From: Schistosoma mansoni
Taxonomy: Eukaryota > Platyhelminthes > Trematoda > Strigeidida > Schistosomatidae
Assembly (NCBI RefSeq): GCF_000237925.1
Contig: NC_031502.1
Location: 33,719,299 to 33,783,298 of the forward strand
Direction: 5' to 3'
Length of the DNA stretch: 64,000 nucleotides
The notes beneath the pieces were generated by a model. The model did no database searches. It was not told the origin of the DNA and saw nothing but the letters and a program-made list of their open reading frames with translations. The position numbers and the translations under genes are program-made. This document shows positions 63,601 through 64,000 of the stretch, in pieces; the stretch's first letter is position 1; every line of letters starts with the position of its first letter.

Positions 63601-64000
63601 AGTAAAATTCAATGAAAAAATTTAAGAGCTACTAGTAATTCAATCAACAAACGATTTGTAAGACTCTGAATAAACAAAATGAATCACTTCATTAACTAAA
63701 ACAAAGAATCATGATCGTTAAATATAACAAATGAATTGTTTTACAAAACATAGATTTTCCTCTGATATGTTTTATGTTATAATTATATAAAGGGAGTTTA
63801 TCTCGACTTAAAGCTGTCTGAATAATCGATATCAAACTAAAAGCTATTCATTTTAAAGTAAATTTATACTTCGTTGTGAAACTAGTTTTGAAGTAGGATT
63901 AACAGTATATGTCTGTGATGACCATATTCATGGAGTCGTAGATTGATGGTCAAAGCATTCTACTTCAGTCACTGGGTTAAAGATCTAAATACCATTACAC
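60611..64000. other. Upstream intron or 5' region, nothing recognised
   Basis: AT-rich with no convincing exon on either strand. Degenerate tRNA-like SINE relics may lie at about 61460-61520 and at the right edge (63930-64000). The promoter and first exons of the minus-strand gene were not found. Confidence 0.5.

Noticed and set aside
1-64000. CRISPR arrays, bacterial operons, Shine-Dalgarno sites
   Set aside because: The window is plainly eukaryotic (introns, SINEs, LINEs). No regularly spaced identical repeats were seen.

Overview
This is eukaryotic, AT-rich, intron-dense DNA that looks like a blood-fluke (Schistosoma) genome. The evidence is SR2-type RTE LINEs, many Sm-alpha-like SINEs carrying hammerhead ribozymes, micro-exons, and the intron-rich style of two host genes. 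Species cannot be fixed from the sequence alone.

Layout. Positions 1-704 hold the 3' end of a Ty3/gypsy-type LTR retrotransposon (fossil). Positions 1463-12225 (+) hold six exons of a MAST-family (microtubule-associated Ser/Thr) AGC kinase: the end of the kinase domain, the AGC tail, a long Ser/Thr-rich linker, a PDZ domain split by an intron, and a low-complexity C-terminus with stop codon. The exon phases all agree and give about 1,284 residues; the N-terminal half lies left of the window. Positions 14454-17850 (-) hold a nearly full-length but inactivated SR2-like RTE LINE. It sits between this gene and a convergent one.

Positions 18167-60610 (-) hold ten exons, spread over more than 42 kb, of a coiled-coil protein whose C-terminal part resembles the SPATA1 C-terminal domain. 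Exons of 31 and 37 nt sit between introns of about 9 and 16 kb. Nine of the exons chain in phase to a 586-residue C-terminal portion. The most upstream exon does not join the next in phase, which predicts an unseen (micro-)exon. The introns are packed with repeats.

Repeats. Family A is a tRNA-headed, Sm-alpha-like SINE with a hammerhead whose core reads CTGACGA...GAAA. Family B is a second tRNA-like SINE, often palindromic, with its own hammerhead (CTGAGGA...GAAACGG...GTC). Family C is an unclassified repeat of about 550 bp in three copies. There are also RTE LINE fragments and TA/CT/GA microsatellites. A third hammerhead-like motif sits inside a 30-bp inverted repeat at 27.3 kb.

Assembly. 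There are five gaps of exactly 200 N. Segment 42521-46008 repeats the sequence on both sides of the 36540 gap almost perfectly and bridges it, and 46209-46451 repeats 42078-42320. This is most simply a misplaced haplotig (false duplication), not biology.

The two host genes show no sign of a shared pathway; they are only convergent neighbours.
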